A stretch of DNA of 64,000 nt from Aureimonas sp. OT7 (GTDB lineage Bacteria > Pseudomonadota > Alphaproteobacteria > Rhizobiales > Rhizobiaceae), in assembly GCF_014844055.1 (NCBI RefSeq), contig NZ_CP062167.1, forward strand, positions 3,939,001 to 4,003,000, read 5' to 3'. How positions within the stretch are numbered: the stretch's first letter is position 1; each line of letters starts with the position of its first letter. The notes under the pieces are model-generated. The model made no database searches and was not told the origin of the DNA. It was given only the letters and a program-made list of their open reading frames with translations. Made by a program: the position numbers and the translations under genes. Below, piece by piece: positions 54,553-63,100 of this stretch.

Positions 54553-54568
54553 CGCGGAGGACGTAAGA

Positions 54569-55609
54569 ATGGGAAATGCCGGAGACAGGCTCCAGGGCGC
54601 GCTGATCGGATGCGGCTTCTTCGCCGTCAACCAGATGCACGGATGGGCCGATATCGCCGATGTCGACATCGTGGCCGTCTGCGACCGCGATTCCGGCCGC
54701 GCGAAGGCCATGGCCGAACGCTTCGCCGTGGCCAGGGTCTATGACGATGCCGCGGCGATGATGAAGGCGGAATCGCTCGATTTCGTCGACATCGCGACGA
54801 CGCCGCCCAGCCACCGCGCCCTGGTGGAGCTTGCCGCGGCCCACCGCATTCCCGCCATCTGCCAGAAGCCCTTCGCCCCCCGGCTGGACGATGCACGCGC
54901 AATGGTGGCCGCCACGCAGGAAGCCGGCACCGCGCTGATGGTGCACGAGAATTTTCGCTGGCAATCGGCCATTCGGGCGGCAGCCGCCGCCCTGCGATCC
55001 GGCAGCATCGGCCGGCCATTCTTCGGCCGCGTCTCCTTTCGCTCGGCATTCGATGTCTACGCCGCGCAACCCTACCTTGCCACGGGCGAGCGATTCATCA
55101 TCGAGGATCTCGGCATCCACGCGCTGGATGTCGCACGCTATGTGTTCGGCGACGTTTCCGGCATCACCGCGCGGATCGCCCGCGTCAATCCGGCGATCCG
55201 GGGCGAGGACGTCGCCACGATGATGCTCGACCACGCGAGCGGCGTCACCAGCATCGTCGACTGCTCCTACGCCACGCGGCTGGCCGAGGAGCATTTCCCC
55301 GAAACGCTGATCGAGATCGACGGCGCCGAAGGCACGATTCGTCTGGATGCGGGCTATCGCCTGACGGTCACCACGGCCGCCGGCAGCCGCGTCGAAGACG
55401 TATCGCCGACGCTTCTGCCATGGGCCGAGCGGCCCTGGCACAACATCCAGGAAAGCGTTCTTGCGATCCAGCGGCACTGGGTGGACTGCCTGCGCGGCGG
55501 CGTCGAGCCGGAGACATCCGGGACCGACAATCTGAAGACGCTGGCGCTCGTCGAGGCGGCCTATCTCAGCGCCGCCGAGGGCCGCAGCATCGATCCGGAT
55601 ACGCTGTGA
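54569..55609 (+). CDS. apsD: D-apiose dehydrogenase (Gfo/Idh/MocA family, ApsD-like)
   Basis: The 346-residue protein starts with the Rossmann region QGALIGCGFFAVNQMHGWAD and has AVCDRDSGRAKAMAERFAV, the family EKP motif as CQKPFAPRLDDAR and a C-terminal catalytic domain with EDLGIHALDVARYVF. D-apiose dehydrogenase oxidises D-apiose to D-apionolactone with NAD. The family is broad, but the next gene is the matching lactonase and the whole cluster fits the apiose pathway, so this substrate is the best guess. Confidence 0.78.
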   Translation: MGNAGDRLQGALIGCGFFAVNQMHGWADIADVDIVAVCDRDSGRAKAMAERFAVARVYDDAAAMMKAESLDFVDIATTPPSHRALVELAAAHRIPAICQKPFAPRLDDARAMVAATQEAGTALMVHENFRWQSAIRAAAAALRSGSIGRPFFGRVSFRSAFDVYAAQPYLATGERFIIEDLGIHALDVARYVFGDVSGITARIARVNPAIRGEDVATMMLDHASGVTSIVDCSYATRLAEEHFPETLIEIDGAEGTIRLDAGYRLTVTTAAGSRVEDVSPTLLPWAERPWHNIQESVLAIQRHWVDCLRGGVEPETSGTDNLKTLALVEAAYLSAAEGRSIDPDTL

Positions 55610-57429
55610 CGACGCGCGCCGACATGGCCCTCCACGGCACGCCCGATGCGACGGCCGAAGCCCGCACGCTGCTTGCCGGCCGCCTGTCGGCGGAACTCGT
55701 ATCCGGTGGCCTGCGGGACATTCGCTACGACGGACATGAGGTCTTGCGCGCCATAGACTATGTCGTCCGCGACCGCGACTGGGGCACCTGCGACCTAGCC
55801 GTAACCGACCTGGAGATCGATGAGACGCAGGCAGGGTTTTGCATCCGCTATGCCGCCGGGTGCACCGCTGCGGATGGGACGTCGCTGCATCTTCGCGCGC
55901 ACATCGAGGGGGCCGCAGACGGCACCCTGTCCTTCACCGTCGACGCCACGCCGCACGGCGCGTTCGAGACCAACCGCACGGGGTTCTGTGTCCTGCACCC
56001 CATTGAGGGTGTCGCCGGCGCGCCGGTGCGGGTCACCCATACGGACGGGACCACGCAAGAAGCCCGCTTCCCCGACCTGATCGAGCCATGGCAGCCATTC
56101 AAGGACATAAGGGCGCTTGGCCATTCTCCGGCTCCCGGCCTGTGGGCCACCTGCCGTATGGAGGGCGATACGTTCGAGATGGAAGACCAGCGGGCCTGGT
56201 CAGACGCATCGTACAAAACCTATGTGCGGCCGCTCAGCCTGCCGTGGCCCTACCGCCTGACGCCGGACCTGCCCCTGCGGCAGAGCGTGACGTTGACCGT
56301 CCGCCGGTCGGTGGAGGCGGTACCGAAGAGCCGACCGGACGTCGTGTCGATACGGCTGGGCGAGCGTCTGCCGACATACATGCCGCCCATCGGCGTCGCC
56401 ATCTCGCCCGGCGAAATCGGCCATATGGACGCCGCGCGCGACGCTCTGGCAGGGCTGAACCCGCAATCCCTGCTCCTGACATACGAGCCCGGGATCGGCC
56501 ATGGCGCAGCCGAGCTGGCACGGCTTGCCATGCTGGCGGAGGCCGTTCCGGAGGCCGAGCGCGTGCTGGAATTCGTCGTCCCGACATCCGGCCCCCTGGG
56601 TCGCGCTTTCGACGCCGCCGCGGCGGCCGTCCGGCAATGCGGGCTTGCGCCGCATGCCGTCGCGGCGCTGGCGGATGTCGACCGCCAATCGACCCCTCCC
56701 GGCAGCGCATGGCCACCCTGCCCGCCGCTGGAAGACATTTATGCAGAGGCGCGCCGGGCCTTCCCGGGCGTCCTTATCGGCGGCGGCATGTTCAGCTATT
56801 TCACGGAGTTTAACCGCAAGCGCGTACCGGCCGCACTTCTGGATTTCGTCACGCATGCCACCTGCCCCATCGTCCATGCGGCGGACGACCGCAGCGTGAT
56901 GCAGACGCTGGAGGCGATCCCCTACATCACACGGTCCACACGCAGCTTCATCGGCACCGCGGCCTATCGCCTGGGCCCCACCACCATCGGGATGCGCCAG
57001 AACCCCTATGGCTCGCGCACCATGCCCAATCCCGACGGCAGGCGCATTGCGATGGCGTATGACGATCCGCGCGGACGCACTGCATTCGGCGCGGCCTGGC
57101 TGGTGGGCTATGCCGCACGGCTTGCCGGCACGAGCCTGCAATGCTGGACGGCGGGCTCCCTTGGCGGACCGCGTGGCGCGATCCTGCCGGATGGCGGCAA
57201 GACGCCTGCTTTCGCGGTGCTCGCGACGCTGGCAAGCCTTGCCGGCCGGCCACGCATCGCGCTCAAGAGCGATGCGCCCGAACGGGTCGACGGCTTCGCC
57301 GTGCCGAATACCGATGGCTCCACGGTGCTGTGGCTCGCCAATCTGACCGCCGACGTCCAGCAGGTGGACCTGGAGGGCGAAACGGCGACCCTTGCCCCCT
57401 ACGCTCTTCTGAACCGGGTCGACCCATGA
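55606..57429 (+). CDS. apnL: D-apionate lactonase (ApnL-like)
   Basis: The 607-residue protein starts with GTG overlapping the preceding stop (GTGA); a Met six codons later is an alternative. It has an N-terminal beta-sandwich part (GGLRDIRYDGHEVLRAIDYV, FETNRTGFCVLHPIEG) and an alpha/beta-barrel-like C-terminal half (LPTYMPPIGVAISPGEIGHM, LIGGGMFSYFTEFNRKRVPA). The length and pattern fit the D-apionate lactonases defined with this pathway, which open D-apionolactone to D-apionate. It runs convergent to the GntR gene, with eight bases between stop codons. Confidence 0.8.
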   Translation: MTTRADMALHGTPDATAEARTLLAGRLSAELVSGGLRDIRYDGHEVLRAIDYVVRDRDWGTCDLAVTDLEIDETQAGFCIRYAAGCTAADGTSLHLRAHIEGAADGTLSFTVDATPHGAFETNRTGFCVLHPIEGVAGAPVRVTHTDGTTQEARFPDLIEPWQPFKDIRALGHSPAPGLWATCRMEGDTFEMEDQRAWSDASYKTYVRPLSLPWPYRLTPDLPLRQSVTLTVRRSVEAVPKSRPDVVSIRLGERLPTYMPPIGVAISPGEIGHMDAARDALAGLNPQSLLLTYEPGIGHGAAELARLAMLAEAVPEAERVLEFVVPTSGPLGRAFDAAAAAVRQCGLAPHAVAALADVDRQSTPPGSAWPPCPPLEDIYAEARRAFPGVLIGGGMFSYFTEFNRKRVPAALLDFVTHATCPIVHAADDRSVMQTLEAIPYITRSTRSFIGTAAYRLGPTTIGMRQNPYGSRTMPNPDGRRIAMAYDDPRGRTAFGAAWLVGYAARLAGTSLQCWTAGSLGGPRGAILPDGGKTPAFAVLATLASLAGRPRIALKSDAPERVDGFAVPNTDGSTVLWLANLTADVQQVDLEGETATLAPYALLNRVDP

Positions 57430-57437
57430 AGCCGCGG

Positions 57438-58151
57438 TCAACCGGCCTGGTGGACGTAAAGCTCGCGCGATCGCTCGAGGTGGCGTACCAGCGCCGCTTC
57501 CGCCGCCTCCGGATTGCGGTCTGCCAGCGCATCCAGCAGTTCCTGATGCTCGACCAGCGTCACGTTCTCGCGGCCGGACCAGATCAGAAGTTCCGTGTGG
57601 TACTGTTTGAGCCAACCCAGCATGGAATGCGACACCGCCTCCAGGATCGGGTTGCCGCAGATGGCCGCGATGCGCGTATGAAACTGCATGTCGGCCGCGA
57701 TGAAGGCGTCGGGCCGGCCCAGTACGGCGCGCTGCGCTTCGAGAAGAGCGCCAAGCGCGGCGATGTCGGCGTCCCGGGCGCGCTCGGCGGCCTGCCGCAC
57801 CACGCCGCGCTCGAACAGGATGCGCGCTTCCTTCAGATGATCCAGCGCTGCCGGAGACGTCGACAGCATGATCTCGGCCGCACGGTCCACCTGCCGCACG
57901 ACGGATTGCGGCGTCATGGCCAGCACCCGTGCACGCTCGCCATGGCTGATCGCGATCAATCCCATGCCGGCCAGCGCCTGCATCGCCTCTCGTATGGCAG
58001 GGCGCCCGACGCCGAAGCGCGCCATCAGGTCTCGCTCGGCCGGCATCGCATCGCCGGGGGCAAGCTCGCCCGACACGATCATGCCCTTGAGACGGTCGAA
58101 GACCTCGTCCGACAGCTTGCGGCGAACGATCGGCTCCGGGGTCGTGTCCAT
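57438..58151 (-). CDS. GntR-family regulator, FCD (FadR) type
   Basis: The 237-residue protein has a winged helix (LKGMIVSGELAPGDAMPAER, DLMARFGVGRPAIREAMQAL) and an FCD effector domain with the metal- and ligand-binding His residues (ADMQFHTRIAAICGNPI, LVEHQELLDALADRN). It lies between the two halves of the apionate cluster, divergent from the RuBisCO-like gene. It probably represses the cluster until a pathway intermediate binds. Confidence 0.9.
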   Translation of the reverse strand: MDTTPEPIVRRKLSDEVFDRLKGMIVSGELAPGDAMPAERDLMARFGVGRPAIREAMQALAGMGLIAISHGERARVLAMTPQSVVRQVDRAAEIMLSTSPAALDHLKEARILFERGVVRQAAERARDADIAALGALLEAQRAVLGRPDAFIAADMQFHTRIAAICGNPILEAVSHSMLGWLKQYHTELLIWSGRENVTLVEHQELLDALADRNPEAAEAALVRHLERSRELYVHQAG

Positions 58152-58189
58152 GAATCTGGTCCTGCACGGCGCGGCGCACGGTGCCCCGC

Positions 58190-58208
58190 TGGTGTGATCA
58201 CCATACCA
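58190..58208. promoter_or_regulatory. GntR operator between gntR and the RuBisCO-like gene
   Basis: TGGTGTGATCACCATACCA is an imperfect palindrome with outer TGGT / ACCA, the form bound by FCD-type GntR proteins. It lies in the 104-base spacer of the divergent genes, so one site can control both. It is the best operator candidate in the cluster. Confidence 0.6.
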
Positions 58209-58255
58209 CTATCGGTTTCCGTCTGGAAACGCTCCAGTCTTGAAGGCATGGCGCC

Positions 58256-59527
58256 ATGAGCGACAGGATCGTCGTCACCTACCGTATCGAAACGCCGGGC
58301 AGCGTCGAAAGGCTCGCCGCCAAGATCGCCAGCGACCAATCCACCGGCACCTTCGTTCCGCTTCCGGGCGAAACGCCCGAGCTGAAGGCGCGCGTGGCAG
58401 CCGACGTCGTTGCGGTGCGCGCGCTACCGCCGGTTTCCGAACCGTCCTTCGGGCGCGACCATGCCGATCTGGCTGCGCCGCACGTCTTCAACCGGGGCGA
58501 GGCCGACATCGCCTTCCCGCTCGAGGCCGTCGGCACGGACCTTGCCGCCCTGATGACCATCGCGATCGGCGGTGTCTATTCCATCAAGGGGTTCAGCGGC
58601 ATCCGCATCACCGGGCTGAAGCTGCCGGAGGCCTTCGCCAAGGCATGGCCCGGCCCGCAATTCGGCATCGCAGGCAGCAAGCGGCTAACCGGCGTCGAGG
58701 GGCGCCCCATCATCGGCACCATCGTCAAGCCGGCACTCGGGCTTCGGCCGCATGAATCGGCGGCGATGGTAAAGGAGCTGGTGGAGGCCGGAGTGGACTT
58801 CATCAAGGACGACGAGAAATTGATGAGCCCGGCCTATTCGTCGCTGGACGAGCGGATCGCCGCCATCATGCCGGTGGTGCTGGACCATGAGCAGAAGACC
58901 GGCAAGAAGGTGATGGTTGCCTTCGGCATCACCGCCACCGACCCCGATACCATGATGCGCAACCACGACCGCGTGGTTCAGGCGGGCGGCAACGCCGCCG
59001 TGGTCAACATCAACTCCATCGGCATGGGCGCCATGGCGTTCCTGCGCCGCCGGTCGTCCATCGTGCTGCACGCCCATCGCAACGGCTGGGATATCCTGAC
59101 CCGGCATTCCGGCCTCGGCATGGATTTCTCCGTCTACGAGACCTTCTGGCGGCTGCTCGGCGTCGACCAGTTCCAGATCAACGGCATCGGCGCAAAGTAC
59201 TGGGAGCCGGACGACAGTTTCATCCGCTCGTTCCGCGCGCTCGACACCGCGCTCTTCAAGCCGGAGGACAGGCCTTTGCCGGTGGTCTGCTCCGGCCAGT
59301 GGGGCGGGCAGGCTCCGGCCACCTGGCAGGCCGTGGCCACGACGGACCTTCTTTATCTCTGCGGCGGCGGCGTCGTCAGCCATCCCGGCGGACCGGCCGC
59401 CGGGGTCCGCGCGGTCCAGCAGGCCTGGCAGGCCACGGTGGCCGGCATCGACCTCGACACCTACGCCAGAGACCACAGCGAACTCGCACAATCCATCGCC
59501 AGATTCGGTTCGGGCGATGGCGCCTGA
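58256..59527 (+). CDS. oiaX: RuBisCO-like protein: 3-oxo-isoapionate-4-phosphate transcarboxylase/hydrolase (OiaX-like)
   Basis: The 423-residue protein has the RuBisCO large-subunit fold. Lys158 is in GTIVKPALGL. The metal site is in GVDFIKDDEKLM, where Lys184 corresponds to the carbamylated lysine and Asp186/Glu187 are the metal ligands. HAHRNGW and the phosphate loop CGGGVVSHPGG are also present. It lacks several carboxylase residues, so it belongs to form IV. Its neighbours identify it as the enzyme that splits 3-oxo-isoapionate 4-phosphate to 3-phosphoglycerate and glycolate. The kinase gene follows by 22 bases. Confidence 0.85.
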   Translation: MSDRIVVTYRIETPGSVERLAAKIASDQSTGTFVPLPGETPELKARVAADVVAVRALPPVSEPSFGRDHADLAAPHVFNRGEADIAFPLEAVGTDLAALMTIAIGGVYSIKGFSGIRITGLKLPEAFAKAWPGPQFGIAGSKRLTGVEGRPIIGTIVKPALGLRPHESAAMVKELVEAGVDFIKDDEKLMSPAYSSLDERIAAIMPVVLDHEQKTGKKVMVAFGITATDPDTMMRNHDRVVQAGGNAAVVNINSIGMGAMAFLRRRSSIVLHAHRNGWDILTRHSGLGMDFSVYETFWRLLGVDQFQINGIGAKYWEPDDSFIRSFRALDTALFKPEDRPLPVVCSGQWGGQAPATWQAVATTDLLYLCGGGVVSHPGGPAAGVRAVQQAWQATVAGIDLDTYARDHSELAQSIARFGSGDGA

Positions 59528-59549
59528 GCGCACAAGGATAGGCCCGACC

Positions 59550-60878
59550 ATGACTTCTCCCCTGCTGATGACCTGGTATGGCGACGATCTCACCGGCTCG
59601 ACCGACGTCATGGAGGCGCTGGCGCTGTCCGGTATCGAGGCCGTGCTTTTCCTCGATATCCCGGACCCCGACCAGCGGGCGCGCTTCCCCGGCGTCCGGG
59701 CACTCGGCATCGCCGGCACCAGCCGCAGCGAGACACCGGAATGGATGGACGCGAACCTGCCGCCCGCATTCGCCGCGCTGGCCGCCGAAGGCGCCGAGAT
59801 CTGCCATTACAAGGTCTGCTCGACCTTCGATTCCGCGCCGCATGCCGGCAGCATCGGTCGGGCGCTCGAGCTTGGGCGCAAGGCCTTTGGCGACAGGCCC
59901 GTTCCCATCCTCGTCGGCGCGCCGCAGCTGAAGCGCTACACCGCCTTTGCAACGCTGTTCGCGGCCTATCGCGGCGAAGTCTTCCGCATAGACCGCCATC
60001 CCGTCATGAGCCGCCATCCGGTGACGCCGATGCACGAGGCCGACCTGATCCGTCATCTCGCCGGGCAGACGACCCTGTCCATTGCCCTCGTCGACCCCGT
60101 TGCGCTGACCGGCAATGACCCGGATTCCGCTATCGATACCGCCATCGCGGAGGCGCCGGGCGGCCTGTTCATCGACGTCATGGACCTGCGCGGCCAGGCT
60201 GCGGCGGGCATCCAGTTGCGCAGGCTCGCCAGGGCCGGATGCCGGTTCGTCGTCGGCTCGTCCGGCGTGGAATACGCGCTCGCCCATGCCTTCACCGCAG
60301 CGGGCGAGGCGTCGGGCGCCGGGCATTTCGATCCGCTGCCGGCGGTGGAACGCCTGTCCGTCGTATCGGGTAGCTGCTCGCCCACCACCGCGCGCCAGAT
60401 CGCCTATGCGGAGAGCCAGGGCTTCACGGCCATCGCGCTGGACCCCCGTGCCCTCGTCGCCGGCGACGAAGCGGCGGTGGACGCGGTGGCCGCCAGTGCC
60501 CATGCGACGCTGGCCGGGGGCGGCAGCGTGATCGTCCATACCGCAATGGGGCCGGAAAGCGATCTTGGCGACGAGATCGCCGAGGCGCCGGGCGCGCGCC
60601 ACGCCATCGGCCGTGGCCTCGGCCGCCTGCAGGCCGAGCTTGTCCGCCGCGCCGGCCTGACGCGTGCCGTCATCGCCGGTGGCGACACGTCCAGCCACGC
60701 GCTGCGCCAGCTTGCGGTCTATGCGCTGACGCCCCGCCTGCCGATGGCGGACACGCCCGGCTCTCCATTGTCTACCGCTTACAGCACCGACCCCGCATTC
60801 GATGGGCTGGAGGTGGCCCTGAAAGGCGGGCAGGTCGGCAACGACGACTATTTCGTGCGCATCCGGGACGGCGGCTGA
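59550..60878 (+). CDS. oiaK: 3-oxo-isoapionate kinase (OiaK-like, DUF1537 family)
   Basis: The 442-residue protein begins MTSPLLMTWYGDDLTGSTDV, the N-terminal DUF1537 motif (DDxTGs). It has VLVGAPQLKRYTAFATLFA-like and SGSCSPTTARQIAYAESQG segments, and ends with the nucleotide-binding GGDTSSHALRQL. This four-carbon acid-sugar kinase family phosphorylates oxidised sugar acids. Next to the RuBisCO-like gene it should phosphorylate 3-oxo-isoapionate. I start at the Met after AAGGATAGGCCCGACC; an earlier Met overlaps the preceding gene. Confidence 0.83.
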   Translation: MTSPLLMTWYGDDLTGSTDVMEALALSGIEAVLFLDIPDPDQRARFPGVRALGIAGTSRSETPEWMDANLPPAFAALAAEGAEICHYKVCSTFDSAPHAGSIGRALELGRKAFGDRPVPILVGAPQLKRYTAFATLFAAYRGEVFRIDRHPVMSRHPVTPMHEADLIRHLAGQTTLSIALVDPVALTGNDPDSAIDTAIAEAPGGLFIDVMDLRGQAAAGIQLRRLARAGCRFVVGSSGVEYALAHAFTAAGEASGAGHFDPLPAVERLSVVSGSCSPTTARQIAYAESQGFTAIALDPRALVAGDEAAVDAVAASAHATLAGGGSVIVHTAMGPESDLGDEIAEAPGARHAIGRGLGRLQAELVRRAGLTRAVIAGGDTSSHALRQLAVYALTPRLPMADTPGSPLSTAYSTDPAFDGLEVALKGGQVGNDDYFVRIRDGG

Positions 60879-60954
60879 CGCGGATACGACAGGCCGGGAC
60901 GAGGGGACCGGCCCCAAAGACAGTCTTTTTCCTCATTGGGGGGTTCGACACACA

Positions 60955-62268
60955 ATGCAAACGACCAATTCCATCGAGACATCGGCGATCGGCAAGATCA
61001 CCTGGCGTCTCGTGCCGTTTCTGGGGTTGATGTTCTTCATCAACTTCCTCGACCGCACGGCCATCGGCTTTGCCGGGCCAAACGGCATGACGCAGGATCT
61101 GGGGCTGACGGCGGCACAGTTCGGCTTTGCCGCCGGCATCTTCTTCGTCGGCTACATCGCTCTGGAGATCCCCAGCAACCTTGCCTTGCACAAGTTCGGC
61201 GCCCGCAAATGGCTGGCCCGCATCATGGTGACCTGGGGCATCGTCTCGCTGCTTTTCACCTTCGTGCAAAGCGCGACGCAGCTTTACTGGCTGCGCTTCC
61301 TGCTCGGAGTCGCGGAAGCCGGCTTCTTTCCCGGCGCGATCCTGTTCCTGTCCATGTGGGTGCCGGCGCGCCATCGCGCCAAGGTGCTGGCCGTCTTCTA
61401 CGTGGCGCAGCCACTGACGACGGTGATCGGCGCGCCCATCGCCTCCGCGCTGATCGAAGCGCATGGCGCCTTCGGCCTCGAGGGATGGCGCATCATGTTC
61501 TTCGGCGTCTCCGTACCGGCCATCATCGTCGGCATCATCACCTTCTTCTACCTGCCGGACACGCCGAACGACGCGCGCTGGCTGACGCGGGAAGAGCGGG
61601 ACTGGCTGAATGGCGAACTCGCAAAGGAAGACAAGGCCAAGGCGGCAAGCCATGGCCGCAATACCGGCAAGGCGCTCATGAGCGGCCGGGTATGGCTGCT
61701 GTCGCTGATCTACTTCGGCTTCATCTACGGGCTCTACGCGTTGGGCTTCTTCCTGCCCACCATCATCGGCGGCTTCGAAGCCGATTTCGGCACCAAGTTT
61801 TCCGTCATGGAACGCGGCCTCATCACGGCGATCCCCTATCTGCCGGCCGCCATCGCCCTTGTCCTGTGGAGCCGCGATGCCTCCCGCCGGGGCGTGCGCC
61901 CCTGGCATATCGGCATTCCCGCCCTTCTGGGCGCGGTATCCATTCCGTTGGCCCTGGCCATGCCGACACCCACCACGACCATCGCAGTCATCACGCTGAC
62001 GGCCTGCGCCATCTTCTCTGCGCTGCCGAACTTCTGGTCCTTCCCGGCCCGGTTCCTGACCGGGGCGGCGGCTGCCGCCGGCATCGCCCTCATCAACACG
62101 ATGGGCAACATCGCCGGATTCGCAGCGCCCTACATCACCGGTGCGGTCAAGGACTGGACCGGCGGTTACGCCGTGCCGATGACCATCGTGGGCGGCTTCA
62201 TGCTGCTGTCCGCCATCCTCTCCTTCGCGGTGCTGTCGCGCCTGGAAGAGCCTCGGAACGGGGCCTGA
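60955..62268 (+). CDS. MFS transporter (anion:cation symporter family)
   Basis: The 437-residue protein has 12 membrane segments and the ACS-family hallmarks: FLGLMFFINFLDRTAIGFAG, YIALEIPSNLALHKFGARKW, RFLLGVAEAGFFPGAILFLS and WVPARHRAKVLAVF. Relatives take up sugar acids such as tartrate or hexuronates. Position after the kinase gene suggests import of apionate or a related acid (inference). A GC-rich inverted repeat lies between the kinase and this gene, so it may have its own level of expression. Confidence 0.87.
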   Translation: MQTTNSIETSAIGKITWRLVPFLGLMFFINFLDRTAIGFAGPNGMTQDLGLTAAQFGFAAGIFFVGYIALEIPSNLALHKFGARKWLARIMVTWGIVSLLFTFVQSATQLYWLRFLLGVAEAGFFPGAILFLSMWVPARHRAKVLAVFYVAQPLTTVIGAPIASALIEAHGAFGLEGWRIMFFGVSVPAIIVGIITFFYLPDTPNDARWLTREERDWLNGELAKEDKAKAASHGRNTGKALMSGRVWLLSLIYFGFIYGLYALGFFLPTIIGGFEADFGTKFSVMERGLITAIPYLPAAIALVLWSRDASRRGVRPWHIGIPALLGAVSIPLALAMPTPTTTIAVITLTACAIFSALPNFWSFPARFLTGAAAAAGIALINTMGNIAGFAAPYITGAVKDWTGGYAVPMTIVGGFMLLSAILSFAVLSRLEEPRNGA

Positions 62269-62336
62269 CGACGGTGGGCGATCACGCCGGCCTCACAGAA
62301 CCGTTGGTTGATCGCCCCTATGCGTAACTGAAATAC

Positions 62337-62367
62337 CCCCCGTGGTCCCATTGTTGGACCACGGGGG
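62337..62367. promoter_or_regulatory. 12-bp inverted repeat over the start of the second GntR gene
   Basis: CCCCCGTGGTCC (62337-62348) pairs with GGACCACGGGGG (62356-62367) over a seven-base loop. It contains TGGTCC / GGACCA, similar to FadR-type operator halves, and its right arm overlaps the ribosome binding site GGGGGAGG. It may serve as autoregulatory operator or as an RNA structure that limits translation. Confidence 0.5.
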
Positions 62368-62374
62368 AGGCATA

Positions 62375-63100
62375 TTGGGACGGACGACAGCCGTACAAAG
62401 CGTGGTCGACACGCTGCGGGCCGAAATAACGGCCAGTCACAGGCCGGGAGACCTGCTCGCCAACGAGCGGGCATTGGCCGAACGATTCGGCGTCGGCCGC
62501 AACACCGCGCGCGAGGCGCTGGTAACGCTTCAGGTCTACGGCCTCATCAGGATCACGCGGCGCGGCCCCATGGTGACGGAGCCCGATTTCGACGCCGTCT
62601 TCTCCATCTTCAGCCATTACTTCGCCAGCGACCTGCGCACCTGCCGCGATCTCCTGGACATGCGCACCATGCTGGAAACGGGGGTCCTGCCCGCCGCACT
62701 CGCCAATGCCGGGCCGGACGACGTCGCGGCCCTGACGGCGATCCTCGATCGGATGGACGCGGCCCTGACGGTGCGGGAAAACGCCGTCGCCGACCATGCC
62801 TTCCACGCGCGCATCGTCCAGATGGCGGGCAATACGGTGATCGCCCGGCTCTACGCCGTGATGCGCGATCCCATCATCTTCTACATGGAGATCGGCAAGA
62901 ACGTGCCCCGGCACGACGCCGCCTCCATGGGCAACCACCGTCGCATGGTGGAGGCCATCGGCCGGCAGGATCTTGCCGGCCTGACAGAGGCGGCGGCCGC
63001 CCACTACGCATACAGCCGGGCAGTGCTGGAAGAGACGCTGTCCCGCGAGGCCGTCGCACGAAACCCCACGCAAAACGGCTCGGGAGGCCAACAGACATGA
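62375..63100 (+). CDS. GntR-family regulator, FCD type
   Basis: The protein has the HTH VVDTLRAEITASHRPGDLLA, NERALAERFGVGRNTAREAL and VTLQVYGLIRITRRGP, and an FCD domain (DHAFHARIVQMAGNTVIARL, GNHRRMVEAIGRQDL). I choose TTG at 62375 because GGGGGAGG lies five bases upstream; a GTG at 62342 would place the start inside the inverted repeat. It overlaps the TRAP gene start (ATGA), so it probably regulates that transporter set. Confidence 0.83.
   Translation: MGRTTAVQSVVDTLRAEITASHRPGDLLANERALAERFGVGRNTAREALVTLQVYGLIRITRRGPMVTEPDFDAVFSIFSHYFASDLRTCRDLLDMRTMLETGVLPAALANAGPDDVAALTAILDRMDAALTVRENAVADHAFHARIVQMAGNTVIARLYAVMRDPIIFYMEIGKNVPRHDAASMGNHRRMVEAIGRQDLAGLTEAAAAHYAYSRAVLEETLSREAVARNPTQNGSGGQQT

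Noticed and set aside
56200..58179. Minus-strand frame of 659 codons
   Set aside because: Antisense of the lactonase combined with an alternative frame of the GntR gene; not protein-like.
59376..60917. Minus-strand frame of 513 codons
   Set aside because: Antisense of the DUF1537 kinase gene.
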